A model generated the notes under the pieces. The model made no database searches, had not been told where the DNA came from, and saw only the letters and a program-made list of their open reading frames with translations. The position numbers and the translations under genes are program-made. Below are positions 25,334-33,712 of a stretch of 64,000 bases of DNA, one piece after another; position 1 is the first letter of the stretch; each line of letters begins with the position of its first letter. The stretch is from the NCBI RefSeq assembly GCF_039872765.1, contig NZ_JBDPZC010000004.1, positions 62,001 to 126,000 of the forward strand, in the 5' to 3' direction. This stretch comes from Roseateles_B flavus (lineage in GTDB: Bacteria; Pseudomonadota; Gammaproteobacteria; Burkholderiales; Burkholderiaceae_C).

Positions 25334-25347
25334 GGGGTCAGGTCGTG
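25334..25347 (-). repeat. Dispersed 14-mer, one-mismatch copy at the cobS stop
   Basis: Read on the minus strand this is CACGACCTGACCCC, differing by one base from CAAGACCTGACCCC. The TGA of the motif is the stop codon of cobS. Confidence 0.55.
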
Positions 25348-26159
25348 CCCAGGCTCAGGTGGGGCAGCATCGCCAGCGCGGCGAGCAGCAGCAGCAGCTC
25401 GCTGAGCTGCTGGCTGGCACCCAGGTTGTCGCCCGTGTAGCCGCCCAGGCGGCGGCGCAGCCAGCGGTGCATCCACAGCAGCGTCAGGGCTGCGGCGCCG
25501 ATCTGTGCGGCCAGCATCAGCAGGACATCGCCCAGCGGCCAGGGGCCGGCCAGCAGCGGCAGCGTGAGGCACATGGCCATCAGCGCTGCGGCGGCCAGCG
25601 AGCCCGCGCCAATCTGCGTGGCCAGGGGCTTGGCCTTGGCGTGCTCGGCATCGCCCGCGTAGGGCAGGCTGCGCATCAGCAGCAGCGGGGCCAGGCGCGA
25701 GGCCATGTGGCCCCAGGCCAGCAGCAGCACGGCCAGCAGCGGCGCGCGCTCGGCCAGGGCGGCCAGGGCCGCGGCCTTGAGGCCCAGCAGCAGGATCAGG
25801 CCCAGCGCGCCGTAGCTGCCCAGGCGGGAGTCCTTCATGATCAGCAGGGCTTTCTCGCGGCTCACGGCACCGCCCAGGCCGTCGCAGGTGTCGGCCCAGC
25901 CGTCTTCATGGAAGCCGCCCGTGAGCCACACGCTGGCCGCGATGGCCAGCAGGCCGGCGATCAGCGGCGGGAAGACCAGCAGGGCGCCGCCGAAGACCGC
26001 CGCGCTGAACAGACCCACCAGCGCACCCACCGCCGGGAAATAGCGCGCGCACTGCTGCAGCCAGGCCGGCTCGAAGCCCACCCAGGCCGGGATCGGCACA
26101 CGGGTGAAGAACTGCAGGGCGATGAAGAAGAGGCGGAGTTCGTGCAGCAGGCGGTGCAT
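25338..26159 (-). CDS. cobS: Adenosylcobinamide-GDP ribazoletransferase
   Basis: The 273-residue integral membrane enzyme joins adenosylcobinamide-GDP and alpha-ribazole to complete the nucleotide loop of cobalamin. The signature GFHEDGWADTCDGLGG is present, followed by several hydrophobic helices and DSRLGSYGALGLILLL. It precedes cobC and follows a histidine kinase gene by 40 bases on the same strand. Confidence 0.95.
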   Translation of the reverse strand: MHRLLHELRLFFIALQFFTRVPIPAWVGFEPAWLQQCARYFPAVGALVGLFSAAVFGGALLVFPPLIAGLLAIAASVWLTGGFHEDGWADTCDGLGGAVSREKALLIMKDSRLGSYGALGLILLLGLKAAALAALAERAPLLAVLLLAWGHMASRLAPLLLMRSLPYAGDAEHAKAKPLATQIGAGSLAAAALMAMCLTLPLLAGPWPLGDVLLMLAAQIGAAALTLLWMHRWLRRRLGGYTGDNLGASQQLSELLLLLAALAMLPHLSLGTT

Positions 26160-26199
26160 GCGTGGAGGTGGCCGGGCGCGCCGGCCGCGAGCCGTGCGC

Positions 26200-27507
26200 T
26201 CAGCCCTGCTCGGGCGGGTTCAGGGGGAGCTCGATGATAAAGGCGGTGCCCGGCCGCGGATCGGGGTCCAGGCGGATGCGGCCCTGCATCATCTGGCACA
26301 GCCGGGCCACCAGGTGCAGGCCCAGGCCCTGGTCCTGGACGGCGTCCCAGCCCTGCAGCAGCTGCTCGCGCAAAGGGGGCGGCAGGCCGCGGCCGTTGTC
26401 GCGGTAGAGCAGCCGGGCCGCGTCGCCCTCGCGTTGCAGGCTCAGGGTGATGCGGCGGTCGCCGATGCCCTCGAAGGCATGGGCGCAGCTGTTGCGCAGC
26501 AGCTTGGCCAGCAGCTGCGAGAGCTGCCCGCCACACATCACCACGGGCAGGGCCTCGGGCAGCTCCAGCGCCAGGCGGGCGCGCGCGCCCTTGAGCAGGG
26601 CGCCATGCACACGCAGGATGTTGCGCAGGTACTCGCAGAGGTCGAAGGCACTGACCTTCTGCTGGGCCTGGTCGGCGGCGTAGGTCTTGAAGCCCGAGAG
26701 CAGGTCCGAGGCGCGGCGCAGGTGGGCGCCGGCCAGCTGGCTGGCGTCTGCGATGCGCTGGGCCAGCTCGGCGGCCTCGGCCGCGGTGAGCTTGCCGCCG
26801 CGCAGGCCCTGCAGCAGGCGCTGCGCGAATTCGTCCAGCCCCGAGCAGGCGGTCACCGCCACGCCGATGGGCGAGGCGATGTCATGTGTCATGCCCGCCA
26901 CCAGGCTGCCCAGGGCCGCCATGCGTTCCTGCTCGATCAGACGGCCGGTGGCACGCAGCTCGCGCTGGCCGTGCGTCATCAGCAGGTGCTGCTCGTGCTC
27001 GCGGGCCAGCAGGTTCAGCAGCTCCGCGCTGCAGCGCCCGGCCAGGGCCTGCATCAGCTCCAGCGCGAAGAGGCGGCGCTCCCAGGGGATGGGGGCGCAG
27101 TCCATGATGGACAGCAGGCCGATGACGAGGCCGTCCCCGTCCACCAGCGGCAGGCCCAGGTAGCTGTGCACGCCGATCTCGGCCAGCAGGGTGTCGGTGG
27201 GGTAGGCCTGCTGGACGCCGCTGGCGTGGTAGCAGACGGCACCGTCGGCCACGTTGCGGCAGGGCGTTCCCTGCAGGGAGTAGTTGAAGGGCGCCAGGTG
27301 ACGGCCGCCCTGCCAGAACGCCAGCAGCTGGGCGCGCAGGCCCGGCGGTGTGTGCTCGATCTTGCCGATGAAGCAGGCCTGCACACCCAGCTCGTGCGCC
27401 AGGCTGGCACTGACGGCCTCGAAGAAGGGCGCGCCATGCAGCGCCCCGATGGCCAGGTTCAGTGCGCGCAGCGCCTGCTCGATGTTCGGCCCCGGCGTGC
27501 TGCTCAT
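26200..27507 (-). CDS. GAF-domain sensor histidine kinase
   Basis: The 435-residue soluble kinase has a GAF sensor domain (about residues 20-165, with IGVHSYLGLPLVDGDGLVIGLLSI) and a phosphoacceptor H-box (GMTHDIASPIG). A HATPase domain follows, with the N box LLRNSCAHAF, G1 YRDNGRGLPPP and G2 QGLGLHLVARL. No membrane segment is seen, so it senses a cytoplasmic signal. It directly follows the HD-GYP response regulator gene and precedes cobS. ATG 27507 is chosen; a GTG at 27516 is possible. Confidence 0.88.
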   Translation of the reverse strand: MSSTPGPNIEQALRALNLAIGALHGAPFFEAVSASLAHELGVQACFIGKIEHTPPGLRAQLLAFWQGGRHLAPFNYSLQGTPCRNVADGAVCYHASGVQQAYPTDTLLAEIGVHSYLGLPLVDGDGLVIGLLSIMDCAPIPWERRLFALELMQALAGRCSAELLNLLAREHEQHLLMTHGQRELRATGRLIEQERMAALGSLVAGMTHDIASPIGVAVTACSGLDEFAQRLLQGLRGGKLTAAEAAELAQRIADASQLAGAHLRRASDLLSGFKTYAADQAQQKVSAFDLCEYLRNILRVHGALLKGARARLALELPEALPVVMCGGQLSQLLAKLLRNSCAHAFEGIGDRRITLSLQREGDAARLLYRDNGRGLPPPLREQLLQGWDAVQDQGLGLHLVARLCQMMQGRIRLDPDPRPGTAFIIELPLNPPEQG

Positions 27508-27516
27508 GGCGGCCAC

Positions 27517-29067
27517 TCAGCTGCGGTCGGGCAGGCGCTGGTAGATCTCCTGGACGGCATCCAGGTGGCTCAGCAGCAGCTCCACCAGCGTGGGGTCGAA
27601 CTGCGTGCCGGCCTGCGCCTTCACATAGGCCAGGGTCTCGTCGAAACTCCAGGCCTTCTTGTAGCAGCGGTCGCTGACCAGGGCGTCGAAGACGTCGACC
27701 AGGGCCACGATGCGCCCGGCCACATGGATCTGCTCGCCGGCCAGGCCGCGGGGGTAGCCCTGGCCGTCCCAGCGCTCGTGGTGCTCGTGGGCGATGATGG
27801 CGCCCAGCTGCAGGATGCGCTTGTCGGACTTGCTGAGCAGCTCGTAGCCGATGCGCGCATGGGTCTGCATGACCTCCCACTCTTCCTCGTCCAGCTTGCC
27901 GGGCTTGTTGAGCACGCGGTCGGGGATGCCGATCTTGCCGACGTCATGCAGCGGCGCCGCCTGCCGCATGAATTCCACGTCGCCGGCCTTCATGCCCACC
28001 AGCTCGGCCAGCAGGGCGGCGAGCTCGCCCACGCGGCGTACGTGGGCGCCGGTTTCCTTGGAGCGCTTCTCGACGGCCTCGCCGATGATGTAGACGGTGG
28101 AGCGCTGGGTGTCGGCGATCTCCTCGCGCAGCAGCAGGCTCTCGTAGGTGATGGCCACGTTGGCGCAGAAGATCTCCAGCAGCTCGCGCGCCTCGGCATC
28201 GACCGGCTCGGAGAAGACCATGTACAGCAGGCTCTCGTTGCCGCTGCTGGTGCGGTAGTAGCCGACGAAGCAGAGGTCCTCGAAGTGGCTCTGTTGGTCC
28301 TGCAGGGCCCGGTCCAGCGAGGTCCGGACCTCGTCGGGCAGGCTGTCGACCTCCTCGTCGACCAGCAGCTTGGAGTATTCCGAGGTGGCCGCCAGCACCT
28401 TGAGCCGGCCCTCGATGTGCGAAGCGGCATAGGCCGAGATGCGGCTGGCGCACAGCCCCTGGGCCTCGTAGCCCAGCAGATGCGCCACCTGCTCCAGCAC
28501 CGCCGAGGCGAAGCGGCGCAGGTTCTGGCTGTCGTAGATGCGGGTGATGGCGTCGATGGAGCGGCGCAGGGCCTGGCGCGACTGATCGATGATCATGATG
28601 TCGCGGTAGGACCGCAGCGCCGAGTAGAAGACCGTGATCAGCTTGCGCTTGGTGAGCTCGGTCTTCTCCTTGTAGTCATTGATGTCGTAGGTCTTGATGA
28701 CATGCTCTTCGGGCGCCTGCCCCGGCTGCCCGGTGCGCAGCACGATGCGCACATGGTGGTTCTCGAGCTCCTCGCGGATGTAGCGGGCCAGGTCCAGGCC
28801 GGCATGCTCGGATTCCATCACCACATCCAGCAGCACCAGGGCGATGTCCTGGCGGGTCTGCAGCAGCTCGCGCGCCTCGGTGGCGCTGTAGGCGTCCAGG
28901 AACTGCAGGCGTCGGCCGGCGAACTCGAAGTCCGCCATCACCAGCTGCGTGACCTGGTGCACGGCGGGGTCGTCGTCGACGATCATCACTACCCAGGGGT
29001 CGATTGCCTTCGTGCGTCCCTGAGTCACTTCCTCAGGCAGTTCGTCGGCAAACACCAAGTCGGACAT
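27517..29067 (-). CDS. Response regulator with DUF3369 and HD-GYP phosphodiesterase domains
   Basis: The 516-residue protein has an N-terminal receiver (MIVDDDPAVHQV; phosphoacceptor Asp in LVLLDVVMES) and a DUF3369 sensor-like domain (about 170-330). The C-terminal HD-GYP domain has HDVGKIGIPDRVL near residue 372 and HHERWDGQGYPRGL near 427. HD-GYP domains hydrolyse cyclic di-GMP, and the motif is intact. The GGGAG site supports ATG 29067. It is paired with the GAF histidine kinase downstream, and the two sit between cobT and cobS. Confidence 0.9.
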   Translation of the reverse strand: MSDLVFADELPEEVTQGRTKAIDPWVVMIVDDDPAVHQVTQLVMADFEFAGRRLQFLDAYSATEARELLQTRQDIALVLLDVVMESEHAGLDLARYIREELENHHVRIVLRTGQPGQAPEEHVIKTYDINDYKEKTELTKRKLITVFYSALRSYRDIMIIDQSRQALRRSIDAITRIYDSQNLRRFASAVLEQVAHLLGYEAQGLCASRISAYAASHIEGRLKVLAATSEYSKLLVDEEVDSLPDEVRTSLDRALQDQQSHFEDLCFVGYYRTSSGNESLLYMVFSEPVDAEARELLEIFCANVAITYESLLLREEIADTQRSTVYIIGEAVEKRSKETGAHVRRVGELAALLAELVGMKAGDVEFMRQAAPLHDVGKIGIPDRVLNKPGKLDEEEWEVMQTHARIGYELLSKSDKRILQLGAIIAHEHHERWDGQGYPRGLAGEQIHVAGRIVALVDVFDALVSDRCYKKAWSFDETLAYVKAQAGTQFDPTLVELLLSHLDAVQEIYQRLPDRS

Positions 29068-29212
29068 CACTGGCTCCCATGTGCTGAGGCTGGGCTCATT
29101 ATGGTGGCAAGTCTTGCCCTTGTGGGGCGGGCCGCGGGACCGGCTGTGGCGGGGAAGTGGCAGGTCGTTGGCGAAAAGCGTGCAGCTGTTCCGGCCTGCG
29201 GGAACTTCGCCG

Positions 29213-29244
29213 GGCAGGCGCGCGAGCGCTGTCGCGCGCCTGCC
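29213..29244 (-). terminator. Strong hairpin downstream of cobT
   Basis: A perfect 13-bp stem (29213-29225 with 29232-29244) encloses a 6-base loop 47 bases after the cobT stop. There is no U-run, but the position at the end of the long cobalamin operon and before the HD-GYP gene suggests an mRNA end or processing site. Confidence 0.5.
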
Positions 29245-29291
29245 TCAGTTCTGGTAGGAAGTCCGGCCGCTCAGCGCGGTCCTTCCGTGCT

Positions 29292-30332
29292 TCAGGACTG
29301 TCGCTCACTCACGCCCGCAGAGGCAAAGCTGGCCATCTCGACCAGGATGCGGCAGGCCGACTCCAGCAGCGGCCAGGCCAGCGCCGCGCCCGAGCCCTCG
29401 CCCAGCCGCAGGCCCAGGTCCAGCAGGGGCTGGGCCTGCAGCTGCTCCAGCATCAGGCGGTGAGCCTGCTCGTTGGAGCGGTGAGCGAAGACGCAGCGTT
29501 CCAGCACGGCCGGCTGCAGCCGTGCAGCCACCAGGATGGCGCTGCTGGTGATGAAGCCGTCGACCAGGATCACGCGGCGCTCCAGCGCGGCCTGCAGCAC
29601 CGCGCCGACCATCATTGCGATCTCGAAACCGCCGAAGGCCTGCAGCGCCTCCAGCGGCGAGCGGGCCTGCGGATGACGGGCCAGCACCTGGCCGAGGATC
29701 TCGGTCTTGCGGGCCAGCTGGGCGTTGTCAAGACCTGTCCCCCGGCCCACGCAGTCGGCGATGGGCAGGTCGGCCAGGCGGGCCAGCAGCAGGGCCGCGG
29801 ACGAGGTGTTGCCGATGCCCATCTCGCCCAGGATCAGCACATTGCCGGGCTGAGTGGCGAGCAGCTCGCGGCCGGCGCCCAGGGCGGTCGCGCACTGGTC
29901 GGCCGTCATGGCGGGCTGCTCCAGCGCGTCGGCCGTGCCGGGCGCGACCTTGGCCTGGATCAGTCCGGGGCGCGGGGCGAAGTCATGGCGCACGCCCGCG
30001 TCCACCACCGTCAGGGCCAGTCCGTGCTGGCGGGCCAGCACACTGACCGCCGCGCCGCCGGCCAGGAAGTTCTCCACCATCTGCCAGGTGACGTCCGGCG
30101 GGAAGGCCGAGACGCCGCGCGCCGCCAGGCCGTGGTCGCCCGCAAAGACCATCAGCTGAGGCTGCTTCAGCAGGGGCGTCTCGCTGCCCAGGATCAGGCC
30201 CAGGCGCTGCATGAGCGCCTCGAGCTGGCCCAGGGAGCCCAGGGGCTTGGTCTTGCTGTCGATGCGGGCCTGCAGGCGCTGGGCCAGGGCGTCGTCATGG
30301 AGGCTGGGGATGTGGGGGATCAGGTCGGTCAT
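29292..30332 (-). CDS. cobT: Nicotinate-nucleotide--dimethylbenzimidazole phosphoribosyltransferase
   Basis: The 346-residue enzyme makes alpha-ribazole 5'-phosphate from DMB and nicotinate mononucleotide. Landmarks are KTKPLGSLGQLE, VFAGDHGLAARGVSAFP, GEMGIGNTSSAALLLA, VGRGTGLDNAQLA and the catalytic-Glu loop LRLGEGSGAALAW. The start at 30332 (MTDLIPHIP) is set by family length and a 4-base gap after the upstream stop. It uses DMB from BluB, encoded in the same operon, and closes the operon. Confidence 0.96.
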   Translation of the reverse strand: MTDLIPHIPSLHDDALAQRLQARIDSKTKPLGSLGQLEALMQRLGLILGSETPLLKQPQLMVFAGDHGLAARGVSAFPPDVTWQMVENFLAGGAAVSVLARQHGLALTVVDAGVRHDFAPRPGLIQAKVAPGTADALEQPAMTADQCATALGAGRELLATQPGNVLILGEMGIGNTSSAALLLARLADLPIADCVGRGTGLDNAQLARKTEILGQVLARHPQARSPLEALQAFGGFEIAMMVGAVLQAALERRVILVDGFITSSAILVAARLQPAVLERCVFAHRSNEQAHRLMLEQLQAQPLLDLGLRLGEGSGAALAWPLLESACRILVEMASFASAGVSERQS

Positions 30333-30336
30333 GGGT

Positions 30337-31176
30337 CTACTGCAGGACGGTGGATTGGATGGCGGCCAGGACCTGGGGCGCACCCCGCTCCAGGGCCGCC
30401 AGGCCGGGCGCGAGGATGTCGGCGGACTTGATCTCCGCCAGGCGCGCGCCCAGCTCGGCAAAGCCGGGCCGGGCCAGCACCTTCTCAGGCACGAACTTCT
30501 TGCCGCACCAGGAGCCGAGGATGAGCTGCGGCTCGTGCGACAGCACCTCTTCATGGCTGACGATGCGCTGCTTGGCGAAGCCGGCACGGGCGCGGCCGGC
30601 GAAGATGTCGTGGCCGCCGCAGAGCTGGATGATCTCGCTGACCCAGCCGATGCCGCAGATCAGGGGATCGTCCCATTCCTCGAAGAAGACGCGCGGCCGC
30701 CAGGGCAGGGCGGCCGCAGCCTCGGCCAGGCGCAGCTCCTGGGTTACGAGGCCGGCGCACAGGGCTTCGCCCTCCACCTCCTTCTGCACCAGGGCGGCCA
30801 GCTGGCGCACCATGGCATGGATGCCGGCGATGTTGCGCTGGTCGAACCACAGGGTGGGCAGGCCGGCGGTCTCGCACTCGGCCAGCAGGGGCTTCTGCAG
30901 GTCGGAGAAGCCGATGACGAGGTCCGGCCTCACGGCCAGGATGCGTTCCAGCTTCATGCTGGAGAAGCCGCTGATCTTGGGCTTCTCGGCCCGGGCCTCG
31001 GGCGGATGCACGCTGTAGCCGGAAATGCCGGCCACGCGGTCCTGGGCACCGAGGCGGTAGAGCACCTCCACGGCTTCGGTGGAGAGGCAGGCGATGCGCT
31101 GCGGGGCGCCAGGCACAGCCGGAGCCGTGGACAGGACCGGGGACAGCGCGGGAGTCAGAGGGGCGAGGAGTGTCAT
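30337..31176 (-). CDS. BtuF-like cobalamin-binding protein without a clear signal peptide
   Basis: The 279-residue protein is of the BtuF/FecB periplasmic-binding fold (RIACLSTEAVEVLYRLGAQDRVAGIS, then RPDLVIGFSDLQKPLL and EEWDDPLICGIGWVSEII). Its start overlaps the cobQ stop by ATGA, which fixes MTLLAPLTPALSP as the N terminus. That segment lacks positive charges and a proper export core, so the protein may be cytoplasmic. A canonical BtuF with a signal peptide is encoded at 46122-47069. It may be a corrinoid carrier or scavenging factor. Confidence 0.8.
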   Translation of the reverse strand: MTLLAPLTPALSPVLSTAPAVPGAPQRIACLSTEAVEVLYRLGAQDRVAGISGYSVHPPEARAEKPKISGFSSMKLERILAVRPDLVIGFSDLQKPLLAECETAGLPTLWFDQRNIAGIHAMVRQLAALVQKEVEGEALCAGLVTQELRLAEAAAALPWRPRVFFEEWDDPLICGIGWVSEIIQLCGGHDIFAGRARAGFAKQRIVSHEEVLSHEPQLILGSWCGKKFVPEKVLARPGFAELGARLAEIKSADILAPGLAALERGAPQVLAAIQSTVLQ

Positions 31177-32654
31177 GCGGAGGGTTCCAGCAATTGCATC
31201 AGGGCACCCGGTGCGAAGTGGCGGTCCACGTAATCCGCCAGACCTTCGAACACCGGCTCCAACCCTCCTGCGTCGACCCCGAACAGGGCCTTCAGCAAGG
31301 CAGGCTGCTCGAACAGGCCATGGGCATAGAGCCCCAGCACGTTCGCTTGCTGCCAACCCACGACGCTTGCGTCCCGCTCATGCAGGATCTCTTGTGCTGC
31401 GCCCAGCGATGGATGCTGGACGGTGCGGCCATGGTGAATCTCATAACCTTCCAGATCAAGTCCCTGTAAGGCCGACCAGGGTGACGCCATCGCCTTCGCA
31501 AAGGACAATGCCGCGGGCCTCAGCAGCTTCTCCCGCTCGAAGCGCGTCACCAGCGGCAGCAGGCCCAGGCCCGGCGCATTGCCGTCGATGCCATGCGGGT
31601 CCACCAGGGTCTCGCCCAGCATCTGCAGGCCGCCGCAGATGCCCATCAGCGGCTTGCCCGCCGCGGCATGGGCGGCGATGGCCGCATCCAGGCGCTGCTC
31701 GCGCAGCCAGGCGAGGTCCGCCGCCACGGCCTTGGATCCGGGCAGGATGATCCAGTCCGCGCTCTGCAGCGTGCGGGCATCGCGGGCCCAGACCAGCTGC
31801 ACGCCGGGCACCTGGCGCAGGGGCTGGAATTCATCGAGGTTGGAGAGTCGCGGATAGGCCACGATGGCGATGCGCAGGCCCTGGCCGGTCGCCTGCTCGT
31901 CAAAGACGCCGTCCTCCTCCGGCAGGCCGTGGTGGCGCCACATGGGCAGCACGGCCATCGTGGGCACGCCGGTCAGCTGCTGCAGCATCTCGGGGCCGGG
32001 CGCCAGCAGGCGGGCATCGCCCCGGAAGCGGTTGAGCACATAGCCGCGGAACAGCGCCCGCTCCTCGGGCGGCAGCAGCTGGTGCGTGCCGTAGAGATGG
32101 GCGAAGGCGCCGCCGCGGTCGATGTCGGTGGCCAGCAGGCAGGCGGCCTGCACCTCGCGGGCGGTGCGCATGTTGACGTAGTCGCTGGCATGCAGATTGA
32201 TCTCGGCCGGCGAGCCCGCGCCCTCGATCACCACCACCTCGTTCTCGTCCATCAGTTCATGCAGGGCCGCGCGGGCATGGGGCCACAGCAGCTCGCTGCG
32301 CTCGCGCCAGGGCGCGCGGCTCAGGGCCTCGTCGACCTCGCCCAGCACGATGACCTGCGAGGCGGTGTCGGCCTCCGGCTTGAGCAGCACCGGGTTCATG
32401 CGGACCTCGGGCCGGCAGCGTGCGGCCAGGGCCTGGAAGTATTGAGCGGAGCCGATCTCGCCCATGTGCCCGTTCAGTCCAGGCACCACGCGGGCGTTGT
32501 TGCTCATGTTCTGCGCCTTGTACGGCGCCACCTTGAAGCCCTGCCGCGCATACCAGCGGCACAGGGCCGTGGCCAGGAAGCTCTTGCCAGCACCGCTGGT
32601 GGTGCCCAGCACCATCACGGCGCGTGCGCGCCTGTTCTTGTCGTTCAGAGGCAT
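31173..32654 (-). CDS. cobQ: Cobyric acid synthase
   Basis: The 493-residue glutamine-dependent amidotransferase amidates four side chains of adenosylcobyrinic acid a,c-diamide. The N-terminal ATP site is VLGTTSGAGKSFL, with KAQNMSNNARV after it. The C-terminal glutaminase half has Cys in GICGGLQMLGE and His in EGYEIHHGRTV. The ATG at 32654 overlaps the end of the cobD gene by 10 bases; upstream in-frame sequence is not family-like. Confidence 0.96.
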   Translation of the reverse strand: MPLNDKNRRARAVMVLGTTSGAGKSFLATALCRWYARQGFKVAPYKAQNMSNNARVVPGLNGHMGEIGSAQYFQALAARCRPEVRMNPVLLKPEADTASQVIVLGEVDEALSRAPWRERSELLWPHARAALHELMDENEVVVIEGAGSPAEINLHASDYVNMRTAREVQAACLLATDIDRGGAFAHLYGTHQLLPPEERALFRGYVLNRFRGDARLLAPGPEMLQQLTGVPTMAVLPMWRHHGLPEEDGVFDEQATGQGLRIAIVAYPRLSNLDEFQPLRQVPGVQLVWARDARTLQSADWIILPGSKAVAADLAWLREQRLDAAIAAHAAAGKPLMGICGGLQMLGETLVDPHGIDGNAPGLGLLPLVTRFEREKLLRPAALSFAKAMASPWSALQGLDLEGYEIHHGRTVQHPSLGAAQEILHERDASVVGWQQANVLGLYAHGLFEQPALLKALFGVDAGGLEPVFEGLADYVDRHFAPGALMQLLEPSA

Positions 32655-33712
32655 TCGAGGTCCATCAGGGCTTGAAGCAGCACGTCCTGGCTGTCGGGGC
32701 TCTGTACCGAGAGCCGCAGCCAGCCCGGCGCGCCGAGCGATTCGGCATTGCGCAGCTTGATGCCGCGCAGGCGCAGGGCCGCCAGCAGGGTGGGGATGTG
32801 GGTGCCCGATCCCGGGCGCCACAGGGCGAAGTTGCAGACGCTGGGCCGGGCCGCCCAGCCGCGCAGGTGCAGGGCGCTGTGCTGGGCCAGGCGCCAGGGG
32901 CGCAGGCGATCGCGCTGCTGCTTCAGCGCCTGCAGGGTGTCGGGGCGCCAGGCCTCGCCCAGCAGGGCCACGCCCTCGGCCGACAGCACCCAGCTGGGCG
33001 CCAGCTGCCGCAGCCGCTGGGCGGCCTCATGCGCGCTCAGCGGGGCCTGCAGCAGGCCCGCCCGCACGCCGGTGAGGCTCAGGGCCTTGTTGGGGCAACG
33101 CAGGCGCCAGGCCTGGTTTGCGAGGGCCTGGGGCAGCTGGCTGCTGCCGTCCAGGCGCAACGCCTCGTAGGCCAGGTCGATGGCCAGCTGGGAGCCGCTG
33201 TTGACCAGGGCGTCGGCCACGCCCTGCCAGGCGGTGGCGGAGGGGCTGCTGCCGCTGGGGTTCAGGGGATCGCAGGCCCAGACCAGGGCCGGGCTCTTCA
33301 TGGGCAGGCCGTCTTCCTGGGCGCACAGCTCGCGGGCGAGCTGGGTGAAGTCCTCGTAGGCATGGACCCGCAGGCCCAGTGCCTGGGCCGCGGCGGCATA
33401 TTCGCCAAAGCCGGGCTGCGGCACCCACACATGGCGCAGCCCTTCCAGCGACGCCCACAACGTCAGCCGGCGGATGGCCTCGGCGCCGCCCGCGCTGGGC
33501 AGGATCAGCTCGGCAGGATGCTGGAGCAGGGCTGAGAGCTGCTCGCGCAGCTGTCCGTAGGCCGGGTCGGGATAGTGGCGGCGGTCCGCGGCCTGCAGGG
33601 CCGCCAGCACCGGCTCGGGCGTGGGCAGGGGGCTGGCATTGCTGGAGAAGTCGTGCAGCACGGGCGGCCCGCCGTCGGGTCCGCCGTGTTCCAGCAGCGG
33701 CGTGTTCACCAT
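32645..33712 (-). CDS. cobD: Threonine-phosphate decarboxylase-like aminotransferase
   Basis: The 355-residue PLP fold-type I protein (CobD of Salmonella, CobC of Pseudomonas) makes the aminopropanol phosphate linker from threonine phosphate. It begins with VLHDFSSNASPLPTP and RRHYPDPAYGQLRE, has WACDPLNPSGSS, and the PLP lysine is probably in CPNKALSLTGVRAG. Overlaps with cbiB (7 bases) and cobQ support translational coupling and the role. Confidence 0.9.
   Translation of the reverse strand: MVNTPLLEHGGPDGGPPVLHDFSSNASPLPTPEPVLAALQAADRRHYPDPAYGQLREQLSALLQHPAELILPSAGGAEAIRRLTLWASLEGLRHVWVPQPGFGEYAAAAQALGLRVHAYEDFTQLARELCAQEDGLPMKSPALVWACDPLNPSGSSPSATAWQGVADALVNSGSQLAIDLAYEALRLDGSSQLPQALANQAWRLRCPNKALSLTGVRAGLLQAPLSAHEAAQRLRQLAPSWVLSAEGVALLGEAWRPDTLQALKQQRDRLRPWRLAQHSALHLRGWAARPSVCNFALWRPGSGTHIPTLLAALRLRGIKLRNAESLGAPGWLRLSVQSPDSQDVLLQALMDLECL

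Noticed and set aside
29099..29308. 69-codon minus-strand frame after cobT
   Set aside because: Overlaps the 3' end of cobT out of frame and spans a strong hairpin; composition is Arg/Pro-rich with no signal of a real protein.
26104..29463. 1119-codon plus-strand open frame
   Set aside because: Antisense to the histidine kinase and HD-GYP genes, both with intact motifs; the translated frame has no recognisable domain.
29729..29742. CAAGACCTGTCCCC in cobT as another copy of the dispersed 14-mer
   Set aside because: It encodes the conserved GRGTGLD motif of CobT on the other strand, so the match is explained by protein conservation.
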